NCBI GenBank assembly: GCA_038323835.1
Contig: JBBQHI010000012.1
Coordinates: forward strand, 22,197-86,196
Length of the DNA: 64,000 nt
Direction of reading: 5' to 3'
DNA from: JACVRW01 sp038323835
GTDB lineage: Bacteria; Actinomycetota; Thermoleophilia; Solirubrobacterales; Thermoleophilaceae
Of the stretch, positions 16,948 to 24,866 are shown in pieces; within the stretch, counting starts at the first letter, position 1; each line of letters opens with the position of its first letter. Below the pieces are notes generated by a model. That model had not been told where the DNA came from, did no database searches, and saw only the letters and a list, made by a program, of their open reading frames with translations. Both the position numbers and the translations under genes were made by a program.

Positions 16948-18291
16948 ATGGCCCGCCACACCGCCTGCGACGACTTCCACCGCACCTCCGAGGCCGTGCG
17001 CCGCGAGTACCTGGGCGGACCCCCGCTCACGCGCCGCCAGGTGCTGGCCGCAGGGATCGGCGCGGGGCTGACCCTGTACACGGCCCGGGCGATGCCCGTG
17101 ACCCGCGTCTTCGAGGCGGCGGCCGCCGACGCGGCCGCGGCCCCGAACGCCCCGGTGCTGGTGTCCGTGTTCCTCCCCGGCGGCGTGGACCTGCTCGACA
17201 CCCTGGTGCCCCTCCACGACTACGGCCGCTACGCCGACCTGCACAAGGACCTCAAGGTGGAGGCCTCGCCGCTCGAGGGAGGCGCCGGCCTCGGGCTGAA
17301 TCCGCAGCTGAGCCGCGGCGTGGGCGGCGGCATCCGCGGGCTCTTCGAACGGGGCCGGGTGGGCTTCCTACCCGGCATCGACTACCCCGACCCGGACCTC
17401 TCCCACTTCCACTCCCGCCACTTCTGGGAGACCGGCCTGATCACCGACCGCAGCGCGCCGGGGTGGCTCGGCCGCTGGCTCGACCGGACGGGGAGCCCCG
17501 ACAACCCGCTCCAGGGCATCTCGATGGGCTACGGGCTCTCGCCGCTCATGCGCTCGGGTCGCGCGCCGGTGGCCGCGGTGGCCTCGCCGGGCGACGCCGG
17601 GTTCTGGATCCGCGATGTGTGGGGAGAGCCGTTCGACGAGGCGATGAAGACCTACGAGAAGCTGGGCCACGGCCCCGCCGGGAGCCACGCCCTGCGCTCG
17701 TCGCGCACCGCGGCCCGCCTGGCGAAGCAGGTGGCGGACCGGCTCGAGCCCTACGCCGAGAAGGACGGGAAGGACCCGCTGGCCTCCCCGGTCCCCTACC
17801 CCGCCGAGAGCGACTTCGGCAAGCGGCTGCGCTACCTGGCGGCCATGATCTCCAAGCCGCTGGGCATCCGGGTGGCGGACGTGCAGGCCGACGGCAACTT
17901 CGACACCCACGACAGCCAGAAGGAGCTGAGCGGCATGCTCGGCGACGTGAGCGAGTGCCTGGCCGCCTTCCAGGCCGACCTCGAGGCGCGCGGCGTCTCC
18001 GGCCGCGTGATCACGCTCGTCTGGTCCGAGTTCGGGCGCCGGCCCGAGCAGAACGGCTCCGGCACCGACCACGGCGCCGGCGGGGTGGCCTGGGTCCAGG
18101 GCGACCGCGCGCTCGCCGGGGTGCACAGCGAGTACCCCGACCTGAACCGGCTCGACGACCACGACAACCTGAAGGTCACGATCGACTTCCGCCGCGTCTA
18201 CGCAAGCCTGCTGGAGCAGCACCTGGGCACCGACGCCGCGTCGGTGATCCCCGGCGCGGGCCGGCTCGGCCGCGTCTCCCTGGTCCGGTGA
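16948..18291 (+). CDS. DUF1501 family protein with TAT-like signal
   Basis: The 447-residue protein has TRRQVLAAGIGAGLTLYTARA near residue 28, a twin-arginine-type export signal, then the DUF1501 domain: VLVSVFLPGGVDLLDTLVPLHDY near residue 70, DLSHFHSRHFWETG near 150, and WSEFGRRPEQNGSGTDHG near 360. DUF1501 proteins are distantly related to the alkaline phosphatase/sulfatase superfamily and the Asp-His residues near the end may bind metal, but no activity has been established from sequence. It sits between DUF1800 (three bases before) and a cupredoxin (GTGA overlap after), so all three proteins are likely made together and act at the cell surface. Confidence 0.92.
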   Translation: MARHTACDDFHRTSEAVRREYLGGPPLTRRQVLAAGIGAGLTLYTARAMPVTRVFEAAAADAAAAPNAPVLVSVFLPGGVDLLDTLVPLHDYGRYADLHKDLKVEASPLEGGAGLGLNPQLSRGVGGGIRGLFERGRVGFLPGIDYPDPDLSHFHSRHFWETGLITDRSAPGWLGRWLDRTGSPDNPLQGISMGYGLSPLMRSGRAPVAAVASPGDAGFWIRDVWGEPFDEAMKTYEKLGHGPAGSHALRSSRTAARLAKQVADRLEPYAEKDGKDPLASPVPYPAESDFGKRLRYLAAMISKPLGIRVADVQADGNFDTHDSQKELSGMLGDVSECLAAFQADLEARGVSGRVITLVWSEFGRRPEQNGSGTDHGAGGVAWVQGDRALAGVHSEYPDLNRLDDHDNLKVTIDFRRVYASLLEQHLGTDAASVIPGAGRLGRVSLVR

Positions 18292-18662
18292 GGCGAGTAC
18301 TCCTCCTTCCCCTGCTCGGCCTGCTGGCCGCGGCACCCGCACTCGGGGGCGCCACCGCCTCCCGCGGCACTTCGGTGGGCGTGAGCGAGCGGGAGTGGCG
18401 CGTGTCGCTCTACCGCGCGAGGGTGCCGGTGGGCGTCGTGCGCCTGAACGCGCACAACTACGGCCAGGACAGCCACGACCTGGCCGTCCGCAACGCGGCG
18501 GGCAGGGTGCTGGGAGTGGTGCCCAAGGTCCGGCCGGGCCGCACGGACACGCTGCGGGTGCGCCTGCGGCACCCGGGGCGCTTCGTGGTGTTCTGCACGC
18601 TCGAGGGCCACGAGGCCATGGGCATGCGCGCCCGGCTCACGGTCGTCAAGCGCAAGCGTTAG
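18288..18662 (+). CDS. Small secreted cupredoxin (type 1 copper protein)
   Basis: The GTG at 18288 overlaps the DUF1501 stop and begins a signal peptide, RRVLLLPLLGLLAAAPALG. The 124-residue product then shows a plastocyanin-like beta sandwich. DSHDLAV supplies one histidine, and FCTLEGHEAMGM supplies cysteine, histidine and methionine, the type 1 copper set. Such proteins carry electrons in the periplasm or at the membrane. Being the third gene of an overlapping set with DUF1800 and DUF1501, it suggests that this pair takes part in a copper- or redox-dependent reaction outside the cell. The stop at 18662 overlaps by four bases the stop of the convergent GGDEF-EAL gene. Confidence 0.85.
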   Translation: MRRVLLLPLLGLLAAAPALGGATASRGTSVGVSEREWRVSLYRARVPVGVVRLNAHNYGQDSHDLAVRNAAGRVLGVVPKVRPGRTDTLRVRLRHPGRFVVFCTLEGHEAMGMRARLTVVKRKR

Positions 18663-20422
18663 CCGCCGGCGGGACGCGCCGCCTGGCGGTCCTGGTCCTG
18701 CCCGCGGCCCAGCCGGCGGCTGAGATCCTCCGCGGTGAGCGGCGGAGCGAAGAGGAAGCCCTGTCCGGCCGAGCAGCCGAGGGCGCGCACGGCCTCCACC
18801 TGGTCGCGCTCGTCGATCCCCTTGGCCACGATCCCCACCCCGAGCTCGTCCCGAAGCCTCGAGACGGCGCGTGCCAGGGCGTCGTCGTTGGGGTCGCCCA
18901 CGAAGGCGCCCTCCACCTTCACCTCGTCCACGGGCAGCCCGTAGACGTGCGCGAGCGGCGGGCGGCCGACGCCGTAGTCGTCCAGCGTGATCCCCACGCC
19001 CAGCGCCCGCAGCTCCGAGAGCCTGATCCGCGCGGTGTCCAGGTCCTGCAGCACGGCGGTCTCGGTCACCTCGATCATGAGCCGCCCGGGCAGGAGACCC
19101 TCCTCCTCGAGAGCGGCTTTCACCACGGCGGGGAGGTCCGGCTCGCGCAGCTCACGTCCCGAGATGTTCACGCTCACCCGGAAGTCGTCGTCCACGCGCC
19201 CGCCCTCCTGCCAGCGGGCCAGCTGCGCGCACGCCGTGCGGATCACGTGACGGCCGATGGGCACGATCGTGCCCGTCTCCTCGGCCAGGGGGATGAAGTC
19301 CACCGGGCTGATCACACCGGCGCGGGGGTGGCGCCAGCGCAGGAGCGCCTCGGCCGATTTGATGCCCTCGTCGCCCAGGTCCACGAGCGGCTGGAAGAGC
19401 ACCACGAGCTGGTCGCGCTCGAGCGCGAGCTCCAGGTCCTCGGACACCTCGAGGCGCTCCACGAGAGAGGCCCGCATCGCGGGCTCGAAGCGCACGGGCC
19501 GGCGCCCGCGCCCGCGCGCCGCGTAGGCGGCCACGCCCGCGTCACGCAGCAGGTCCATGGCCACGCCGCCTCCGTCCTCGGCCACGGCGACCCCCACGCA
19601 CGGGTTGGGCAGCACCTCCTCGCCGCCCACGCGGACGGACCTGCACAGGCTCGTGACCAGCCGGCGCGCGACCTCGGTGGCCTCGTTCGCCCGCTCGAAG
19701 CCCTCGAGCAGCACGGCAAACTCGCTCTCCCCCACCCGCGCTCCGGTGTCCCCGGCGCGCAGCCCGGAGTCCAGGCGCCGAGCCACCTCCAGCAGCATCT
19801 CGTCGCCCGCGGCCGATCCGAGCACCTCGTTCACGGGGCCCATGTCCTCCAGGTCCACCATCAGGATGGCCACCGGCTGGCCGGCCCGGCGGGCACGGGC
19901 AAAGGCGTGTGTGGCGCGGTCCTCGAAGAGAGCCCGCGTGGGCAGGCCGGTGAGGTCGTCGTAGAAGGATCGCCCGTCGGCGGGACGCTCGCCCGGGCTC
20001 GCGACGGCCGCGCGAAGCGCGAGCACCACTCCCGCGAGCGGTGCGTCCTGCGGCGGGCGCTCGGCCACTCCCTCGACGGCCACGAGGCCGGAGTCGCGAT
20101 GGACCATCGACCACCTTCCGCGGCGGGTCTCGCCCTCGGTGGTGGCCAGCGCGAGCGATGCCGCACCGCGATCCGATGCGGGCACGAGGTCCAGGAAGAG
20201 GGTGTCGGCGAGGCGCTCGGGGTCGTGGCCGAGCAGGCGCGTGACCGCCGGCGAGGCGTAGCGGACCACCCCGCCGTGGCCGATCACGAGCACGGCGTCG
20301 GGCGCGTACTCCACGAGCGCGCGGAACCAGCGCTCGCTCTCCTCGACCGCGCCCAGGCGGGCCCGATCGCGCTGCGATCCGCGACCGAGGTCGCGGAGCC
20401 GCGGGACGAGTCCGTCACTCAT
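18659..20422 (-). CDS. PAS-GGDEF-EAL protein with degenerate catalytic motifs
   Basis: The 587-residue protein has a PAS domain (RWFRALVEYAPDAVLVIGHGG), a GGDEF domain from about residue 150 and an EAL domain from about 325. GGDEF is replaced by GESEF, so diguanylate cyclase activity is unlikely. The EAL domain keeps EALLRW, NISGREL, EVTET, DDYGVG and QGF, but the loop that reads AEGVE in active phosphodiesterases is AKGIDE, replacing the catalytic glutamate by lysine, and KIDR is KVEG. It is soluble, with no membrane segment. Most likely it senses c-di-GMP or a small ligand rather than making or breaking c-di-GMP. Confidence 0.88.
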   Translation of the reverse strand: MSDGLVPRLRDLGRGSQRDRARLGAVEESERWFRALVEYAPDAVLVIGHGGVVRYASPAVTRLLGHDPERLADTLFLDLVPASDRGAASLALATTEGETRRGRWSMVHRDSGLVAVEGVAERPPQDAPLAGVVLALRAAVASPGERPADGRSFYDDLTGLPTRALFEDRATHAFARARRAGQPVAILMVDLEDMGPVNEVLGSAAGDEMLLEVARRLDSGLRAGDTGARVGESEFAVLLEGFERANEATEVARRLVTSLCRSVRVGGEEVLPNPCVGVAVAEDGGGVAMDLLRDAGVAAYAARGRGRRPVRFEPAMRASLVERLEVSEDLELALERDQLVVLFQPLVDLGDEGIKSAEALLRWRHPRAGVISPVDFIPLAEETGTIVPIGRHVIRTACAQLARWQEGGRVDDDFRVSVNISGRELREPDLPAVVKAALEEEGLLPGRLMIEVTETAVLQDLDTARIRLSELRALGVGITLDDYGVGRPPLAHVYGLPVDEVKVEGAFVGDPNDDALARAVSRLRDELGVGIVAKGIDERDQVEAVRALGCSAGQGFLFAPPLTAEDLSRRLGRGQDQDRQAARPAGG

Positions 20423-20485
20423 GCCGGATGCGCTGTGCGTGAGCCCACTGGTTAGTTGTCGTCAGCGGCCGGGCGGACCTTGACC

Positions 20486-20491
20486 TAGGCT
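20486..20491 (+). promoter_or_regulatory. -10 element TAGGCT before the thioesterase gene
   Basis: TAGGCT ends 11 bases before GTG 20503; there is no ribosome-binding site between them, so the message is probably leaderless or nearly so. Confidence 0.4.
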
Positions 20492-20502
20492 GCCGGGTTC
20501 CC

Positions 20503-21312
20503 GTGACCAGCTTCTCCGAGGACACCGAAATCACCGGCGCCGACGGCCGCTACAGCGCGCAGCTCGGCCCGCGCTGGTGGGGGCCGGTGGCCCCGCTCGG
20601 CGGGTTTCTGGCCGCCTGCACGGTGCGAGCCATGGAGGCCGAGTCGGGTGACCCCGAGCGGTCACTCCGCTCGCTGAACATCCACTTCGTGGCACCGCCG
20701 GGGAACGGCGAGGTGGAGCTGCACGCGACGCTGGTCCGCCGGGGCAGGTCGGTGAGCACGGTCACCGCGCGCGCCGAGCAGGAGGGCCGGCTGCTCGGAA
20801 TCGCCATCGGCGAGTTCTCAGCGCCGCGCCGCGGACCGTCGTGGACGGTGTCCCCCGTACCCGACGTGGTCCCGTTCGAAGAGGCTCCGCGCGTGTCGGC
20901 GGAGTCGCCCGGCGCACCCGTCTACCTGGACGCGCTCGAGCTGCGGTGGGCGGGCGGCCCGCCGCCGCTCTCGGGTGCGAGCGGCAACGTCGAGCTCAAG
21001 GGATGGATGAGAGCCGAGGGACCCGGGCCCCTCGACGCTGCGCTGCTCGCGTGCCTGGCCGATGCCATGCCTCCGGTGGCGCTATCGCGGGCGGCGCTGC
21101 CGCTGGGTGCCCCCACGCTCGACCTCACGCTGCATCTCTTCGGGCGTCTCCCCGTCCCCGGGGCCCAGGCCGAGACCCCGGTGCTCGGTCGCTTCACCTC
21201 GGCCCGCGCGCAGGACGGCCTGTGGACGGAGGACGGCGAGCTATGGACGCCCGACGGCCGGCTGCTGGTGCAGTCCCGCCAGCTCGCCCTGATCGTCCCG
21301 GTCAGGCACTGA
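20503..21312 (+). CDS. Acyl-CoA thioesterase-like protein (TesB/4HBT_3 double hotdog)
   Basis: The 269-residue protein has a hotdog N-terminal half with RWWGPVAPLGGFLAACTVRA and SLNIHFVAPPGNGEVELHATLVRRGRSVSTV, followed by a second hotdog half ending in DGELWTPDGRLLVQSRQLALI, as in the TesB-like thioesterase superfamily. These enzymes hydrolyse acyl-CoA to free acid and CoA. The protein is cytoplasmic. Its last 72 bases overlap the 3' end of the convergent esterase gene on the other strand. It may belong functionally with lipid genes such as the esterase at 21241 and WS/DGAT at 56651, but they are not in one operon. Confidence 0.85.
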   Translation: MTSFSEDTEITGADGRYSAQLGPRWWGPVAPLGGFLAACTVRAMEAESGDPERSLRSLNIHFVAPPGNGEVELHATLVRRGRSVSTVTARAEQEGRLLGIAIGEFSAPRRGPSWTVSPVPDVVPFEEAPRVSAESPGAPVYLDALELRWAGGPPPLSGASGNVELKGWMRAEGPGPLDAALLACLADAMPPVALSRAALPLGAPTLDLTLHLFGRLPVPGAQAETPVLGRFTSARAQDGLWTEDGELWTPDGRLLVQSRQLALIVPVRH

Positions 21313-22248
21313 GCGCTCGAGCAGGGCGCGCAGGTCCGCGCACAGCTCATGCGTGGCCTCGGCCGCGGCCGGGCTGAGCGCGCCCAGGTCGAAAAAACCG
21401 TGGATCAGGCCGGCGTAGGCGCGCTTCACCACCGGCACCCCGGCCTCCTCGAGCGCGCGCGCATATGCGTCGCCCTGGTCGCGCAGCGGGTCGAACTCGG
21501 CGGTGGTGACCACGGCCGGCGGCAAGCCCGACAGATCGGGCGCGGCGAGCGGGCTCAGCCTGGGGTCCGAGGGATCGGCCCCCGCCAGGTACTGGTCCCG
21601 GAACCACTCCATGTCCTCGCGCGTGAGGAAGAAGCCCTCCGCGTTCTCGGTCTCGGAGGGGTACCCGCCCGCGAAGTCGGTGCCGGGGTAGATCAAGAGC
21701 TGCGCGGCCAGAGCCGGCCCGCGGGCGTCGCGCGCCATCAGCGCCACCACGGCCGCGAGGTTGCCGCCGGCGCTGTCCCCGGCCACGGCGATGCGCCCGG
21801 CGTCCCCGCCGAGGCGGTCCACGTGCTCGGCGGCCCAGCGGGTGGCGGCGAAGCAGTCCTCCGGCGCGGCCGGGAAGGGATGCTCGGGAGCGAGCCGGTA
21901 GGCCACGCTCAGCACCACGGCGCCGGCCTCGCGGCAGAGCGCGCGGCACTGGTTGTCGTGCGTGTCCAGGTCGCCGATCACGAAGCCGCCGCCGTGGAAG
22001 AACACGATCGTGGCCAGTTCCCCGTCGGCCTCGGGGCGATAGATGCGAGCGGGCAGCGGGCCCGCGGTGCCCGTCACCTCGAGATCCTCGGTGGCCCGCA
22101 CCGGCAGGATCGACTCGGCGGGACGCAGGTCCACGGTGAGCATGCGGAAGCCCCGGCGTGCTTCCTCGGGCGTGCCCGCGGCCAGCGACGGGCGCTTCAT
22201 CGCGGCGAGCATCGCGAGCATGCCCTGGATCGGGGGGTCTACCGGCAT
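21241..22248 (-). CDS. Alpha/beta hydrolase of the hormone-sensitive-lipase family
   Basis: The 335-residue enzyme has HGGGFVIGDLDTHD, the HSL-family oxyanion motif, GDSAGGN with the nucleophile serine, an aspartate in EFDPLRDQG and a histidine in GLIHGFFDLGA, so the triad is complete. HSL-type enzymes hydrolyse short acyl esters. No signal peptide is present. Its 3' end overlaps the convergent thioesterase gene by 72 bp; the part in the overlap, from SVPDRDDQGELA on, lies past the end of the usual domain and may be a recent extension. The next gene upstream, an ArsR-like regulator on the same strand, ends only eight bases before this start, so the two are likely co-transcribed. Confidence 0.9.
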   Translation of the reverse strand: MPVDPPIQGMLAMLAAMKRPSLAAGTPEEARRGFRMLTVDLRPAESILPVRATEDLEVTGTAGPLPARIYRPEADGELATIVFFHGGGFVIGDLDTHDNQCRALCREAGAVVLSVAYRLAPEHPFPAAPEDCFAATRWAAEHVDRLGGDAGRIAVAGDSAGGNLAAVVALMARDARGPALAAQLLIYPGTDFAGGYPSETENAEGFFLTREDMEWFRDQYLAGADPSDPRLSPLAAPDLSGLPPAVVTTAEFDPLRDQGDAYARALEEAGVPVVKRAYAGLIHGFFDLGALSPAAAEATHELCADLRALLERSVPDRDDQGELAGLHQQPAVGRP

Positions 22249-22256
22249 CCGGCGCC

Positions 22257-22889
22257 TCAGTCGCCCCTGGCCGCGGCCTCGGTCTTGGCGCTGTTCGCGC
22301 CGTCGCCGTTGCCGTTGGGCAGGGACGAGAGGAACTGCATCATCACGACCTTGGTGGCCATGCCCTGCTCGCCGCTCTCGGCGAGGCGGGAGCCGGCGTC
22401 GGACTCGACCTGCACGAGGCGCTCGAGCAGCTCCGCGATCATGCCGTGCAACTCCTCCCAGCCGCGCTCGTCGAGGACCATCGGAGCGCGGCTCAGGATC
22501 CGGTCGTTGCGTGCCTCGAAGGCGCTGGCCTCGATCGAGTCCGCCACGTCGTCCCAGATGAGCTGGAGCCCGACGTCGGAGATCGCCTGGCGCAGGGACC
22601 GCGGGAGGCGGCTCCAGTCGCGGTCGCTGAAGTATGGGCGGGTGATGGCGCGGTAGAAGTGCTCGACCGCGCCGCGTCGCGGCCGCGTGCTCACGAGCTC
22701 GATGCAGTCCAGCTCGAGCAGCGCCTTCACGTGGTAGCTCACGTTGCCGAGCGGTTCCCCGAGCTGCTCGGCCATATCGTTGGGGCTGGCCACTCGCTCA
22801 TTGAGGATGGCGAGGACCTGCGCCCGCAGTGGGTGGGAAAGAGCCTTGGCCACGCGCTGATCCACCAACGCCTGCCGCTTGCCTGTCAT
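22257..22889 (-). CDS. ArsR-like winged-helix transcriptional regulator
   Basis: The 210-residue protein has a winged-helix domain near the start: AKALSHPLRAQVLAILNERVASPNDMAEQLGEPLGNVSYHVKALLELDCIELV, with the recognition helix around residues 45-60. The metal-binding cysteines of classical ArsR proteins are absent. The rest, about 120 residues, is helical and of unknown ligand. It probably represses or activates the HSL-type esterase gene that follows eight bases downstream. The upstream region 22890-22945 is unusually AT-rich for this genome (AACTTGAACGAGAGTT, TTTAGATC) and likely holds the promoter and operator. Confidence 0.85.
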   Translation of the reverse strand: MTGKRQALVDQRVAKALSHPLRAQVLAILNERVASPNDMAEQLGEPLGNVSYHVKALLELDCIELVSTRPRRGAVEHFYRAITRPYFSDRDWSRLPRSLRQAISDVGLQLIWDDVADSIEASAFEARNDRILSRAPMVLDERGWEELHGMIAELLERLVQVESDAGSRLAESGEQGMATKVVMMQFLSSLPNGNGDGANSAKTEAAARGD

Positions 22890-23174
22890 CCGTGATCTCT
22901 CAACTCTCGTTCAAGTTTCTAAGCGTCCTAGGTAGTCTGATCTAAACGTTTACCTCAAGGATTCCCAACCGGTTCGCGATCTCCGGGTGAGCAAGATCCT
23001 CGTCGCATTCCAGCCTATTGAGCCGGCGGTTGTCGGGCGCCAATCTACCGTCATCGTCTCGGCCTGAAGCCGCCCCCCCAGGAGCTCGCGATCGCGGTCC
23101 GCGACGGCCACCGCATCGCTGGTCCGCCGCACCCGGATCCGCTCCTCGCTCTTCCACATCCGATGCGCCAGGAG

Positions 23175-23318
23175 TACGGAGCTCCGCGCTCAGGTGGTCG
23201 TGCAGCCTCCGGATCGACCCCGGCAGCGCCGCCTGCTCGTTGTGGACGGGCACGACGATCTCGATGCGCGGGGCCTCGGGGGCCGCGTCCGGCGGGGCCG
23301 GGCGTCCGGGGAAGAGGG
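23175..23318 (-). pseudogene. N-terminal fragment of a family 2 glycosyltransferase
   Basis: A frame on the minus strand reads APRIEIVVPVHNEQAALPGSIRRLHDHLSAEL, a close match to the opening of GT2 dolichol-phosphate-mannose-synthase-like proteins. After LSAEL the sequence no longer resembles the family and nothing of the DXD region follows. About 40 of more than 300 residues remain. Confidence 0.6.
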
Positions 23319-23327
23319 CGGATTCTC

Positions 23328-23577
23328 GGGCCGCGAGAGCCAGGTGAGCGTCTCGTGGCTGGCCGACGCGGTGGCGAGCGGCAAGATCCGCTGGATCCTC
23401 ACCGACGAAAGCGGCAGCGGAATGCCCGCCGACGGCCGCGTGGGATCAAGCGAGGTGATGGCCGCGGTGGCCAAGACGTGCACCAAGGTCAGTCTCTCGT
23501 CCACCAGCGGCTCGAGCTCCGGCGCTCTGTACGACTGCCAGGGCCACGCCGCCGACCTGCGAGCGCTGGTTTCGTAG
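23328..23577 (+). pseudogene. C-terminal fragment of a family 39-like glycosyltransferase
   Basis: The plus-strand frame ending at TAG 23577 reads VSWLADAVASGKIRWILTDES, then a Gly/Ser linker, SSEVMAAVAKTCTKV and ALYDCQGHAADLRAL. This is the pattern of the extracellular tail of GT39/YkcB-like mannosyltransferases (a segment with GKIRY, a Gly-rich linker, then an I-x-x-W-V-x-x-x-(F/Y) helix). The membrane part, normally more than 400 residues, is absent, since sequence just upstream is the opposite-strand GT2 fragment. The junction is near 23325. Confidence 0.55.
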
Positions 23578-23713
23578 GGCCGCTCCGCGCTGCCTTCGTC
23601 TACTGCGGGCGGGGTGCCGGGGTGTCCCGTCACGCTGCCGTCACCTTTGGGTGGCTTCCCGGCACTGAGCGCCTGCTCGGGCGGAGGGGAGCCCCCGCTC
23701 TTCTCGGTCCCGG
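23578..23713. other. Intergenic stretch without a recognisable gene
   Basis: No frame here has recognisable homology. It separates the glycosyltransferase debris from the VOC gene. I see no terminator with a clear U-run. Confidence 0.4.
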
Positions 23714-24298
23714 TTACTGGTAGGGGTTCTTGGGCGAGCGGTCGTCGGAGAGCGAGTCCTGCGATCCCGTGACCAGCGCCTCGATCGCGTCGGCGAGGTG
23801 CTCCCGGTCGATGTTGCGCTCCTCGCGCGCGACCCGGATCCGGTGCGCCTCGAGCAGAACGTCGGCGTGGGTGTGGCCGGCCGGCGGCTCGAAGCGGTAC
23901 GACGCGAGCTCGATAAGAAGACCCATCGGGTCCTCGAAGTAGATCGAGTCCATGAAGCCGCGGTCCTTCACGCCGCTGTGCTTGATCTCGCGCTCGTCGA
24001 GTCGTTCCACCGCCTGGTGGAAGGTCGCCTGCGAGAGCGCGAACGCGATGTGGTGCACGCAGCCGGGGTCGGTGGGGGTGCGGGCCGGATCGGGCTCGCG
24101 TTCCTCGTTGGTGAAGATCGTGATGAGGCGCCCGTCGCCCGGATCGAAGTAGAGGTGACTGTCGGCGGCGTTGTCGAGGTTCGGCTGCTCGAACACGAAC
24201 GGCATTCCGAGCACCCCCTCCCAGAAGTCGATCGACGTCTGCCGGCCGGCCCCGACGAGCGTGATGTGGTGCACGCCCTGGCTCTGAAGCTTTCGCAT
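23714..24298 (-). CDS. VOC-family (glyoxalase/extradiol dioxygenase-like) protein
   Basis: The 194-residue protein has two beta-alpha-beta-beta-beta modules. QGVHHITLVGAGRQTSIDFWEGVLGMPFVFE is the first, with a metal-ligand histidine near residue 10. CVHHIAFAL and SIYFEDPMGLLIELASYRF form the second, with further histidine and glutamate ligands. This resembles ring-cleaving dioxygenase-like VOC proteins. The C-terminal 50 residues (HTHADVLLEAHRIRVAREERNIDREHL) are helical. It is intact although genes on both sides are fragments, and it may have been kept because it is useful. Its substrate is unknown. Confidence 0.85.
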   Translation of the reverse strand: MRKLQSQGVHHITLVGAGRQTSIDFWEGVLGMPFVFEQPNLDNAADSHLYFDPGDGRLITIFTNEEREPDPARTPTDPGCVHHIAFALSQATFHQAVERLDEREIKHSGVKDRGFMDSIYFEDPMGLLIELASYRFEPPAGHTHADVLLEAHRIRVAREERNIDREHLADAIEALVTGSQDSLSDDRSPKNPYQ

Positions 24299-24316
24299 TC
24301 GCCCCCCTCTCGTGAC

Positions 24317-24643
24317 CTATCGCTCTAAGAGCTTCGCTTTGTATCCGCTGCGCTCGAGGCTTCCCCATGGCACGAGCTCCACCCGTGTCTGCACGACGAG
24401 CACGCTGCGCAGTCTGTCGCGTATCGAGTCGGCGAGTGCGCCATCCGGCGCGCGGCCCTGCGAGCTCGACGCTCACCGGAAGCGGCGGCTCCTGCTTCAC
24501 CCAGGCCGCGCCGGGCCTGACCACGGCCGAGGGGACGACGTTCACTCCCCAGACGACGAGCATGTCGTCGGTACGCCCGATGCACCGCACGCGCGGGCCT
24601 GTGCGGCCGCAGCCGCAGGGGCTCACTCGATAGTGGCCCGGTC
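24317..24643 (-). pseudogene. 3' fragment of a phenylacetate-CoA-ligase-like gene, frameshifted
   Basis: The first frame reads CGCGRTGPRVRCIGRTDDMLVVWGVNVVPSAV, a near-exact match to the C-terminal part of PaaK-type ligases, then loses about 18 residues and continues WVKQEPPLPVSVELA. The end of the family, LADSIRDRLRSVLVVQTRVELVPWGSLERSGYKAKLLER, is in a different frame and stops at 24317. Upstream of HYRVS there is a stop codon in frame. So only the last quarter of the gene is left, with an internal deletion and a frameshift. Intact enzymes activate phenylacetate or similar aromatic acids with CoA. Confidence 0.75.
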
Positions 24644-24866
24644 GCTATGAAATGAACGGTGGCGCAGGAGTTCCCTGGGGCGGAGCAGAGGTAAGCGTGT
24701 GGTGCAGGAGCCAAAAGGGGGAGTCCGTGGAAGTGGTCGACTTCGGCCAAATGATGATGACCCGGACCGGCAGTTTCAGGCGACGACAAGGTAGAAGGCC
24801 GAGCGCTCGAGGAGGTGGCCGAGCTGGCTCGTGGAGCTCGCGTCGTCCAGTGCGACGGCTCGAGGA
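24644..24866. other. Unassigned stretch at the right edge of the debris island
   Basis: The plus-strand frame ALEEVAELARGARVVQCDGSR near 24800 looks like coding sequence by composition but is short and has no start or recognisable family. It may be a further gene fragment. Confidence 0.3.

Noticed and set aside
15039..18662. A 1207-codon plus-strand frame across the DUF1800 and DUF1501 genes
   Set aside because: It is an out-of-phase shadow of two clear genes; only the last 125 codons, the cupredoxin, are real.
22905..22950. A palindromic operator for the ArsR-like regulator
   Set aside because: The AT-rich stretch has only short imperfect arms; a binding site cannot be defined from one sequence.
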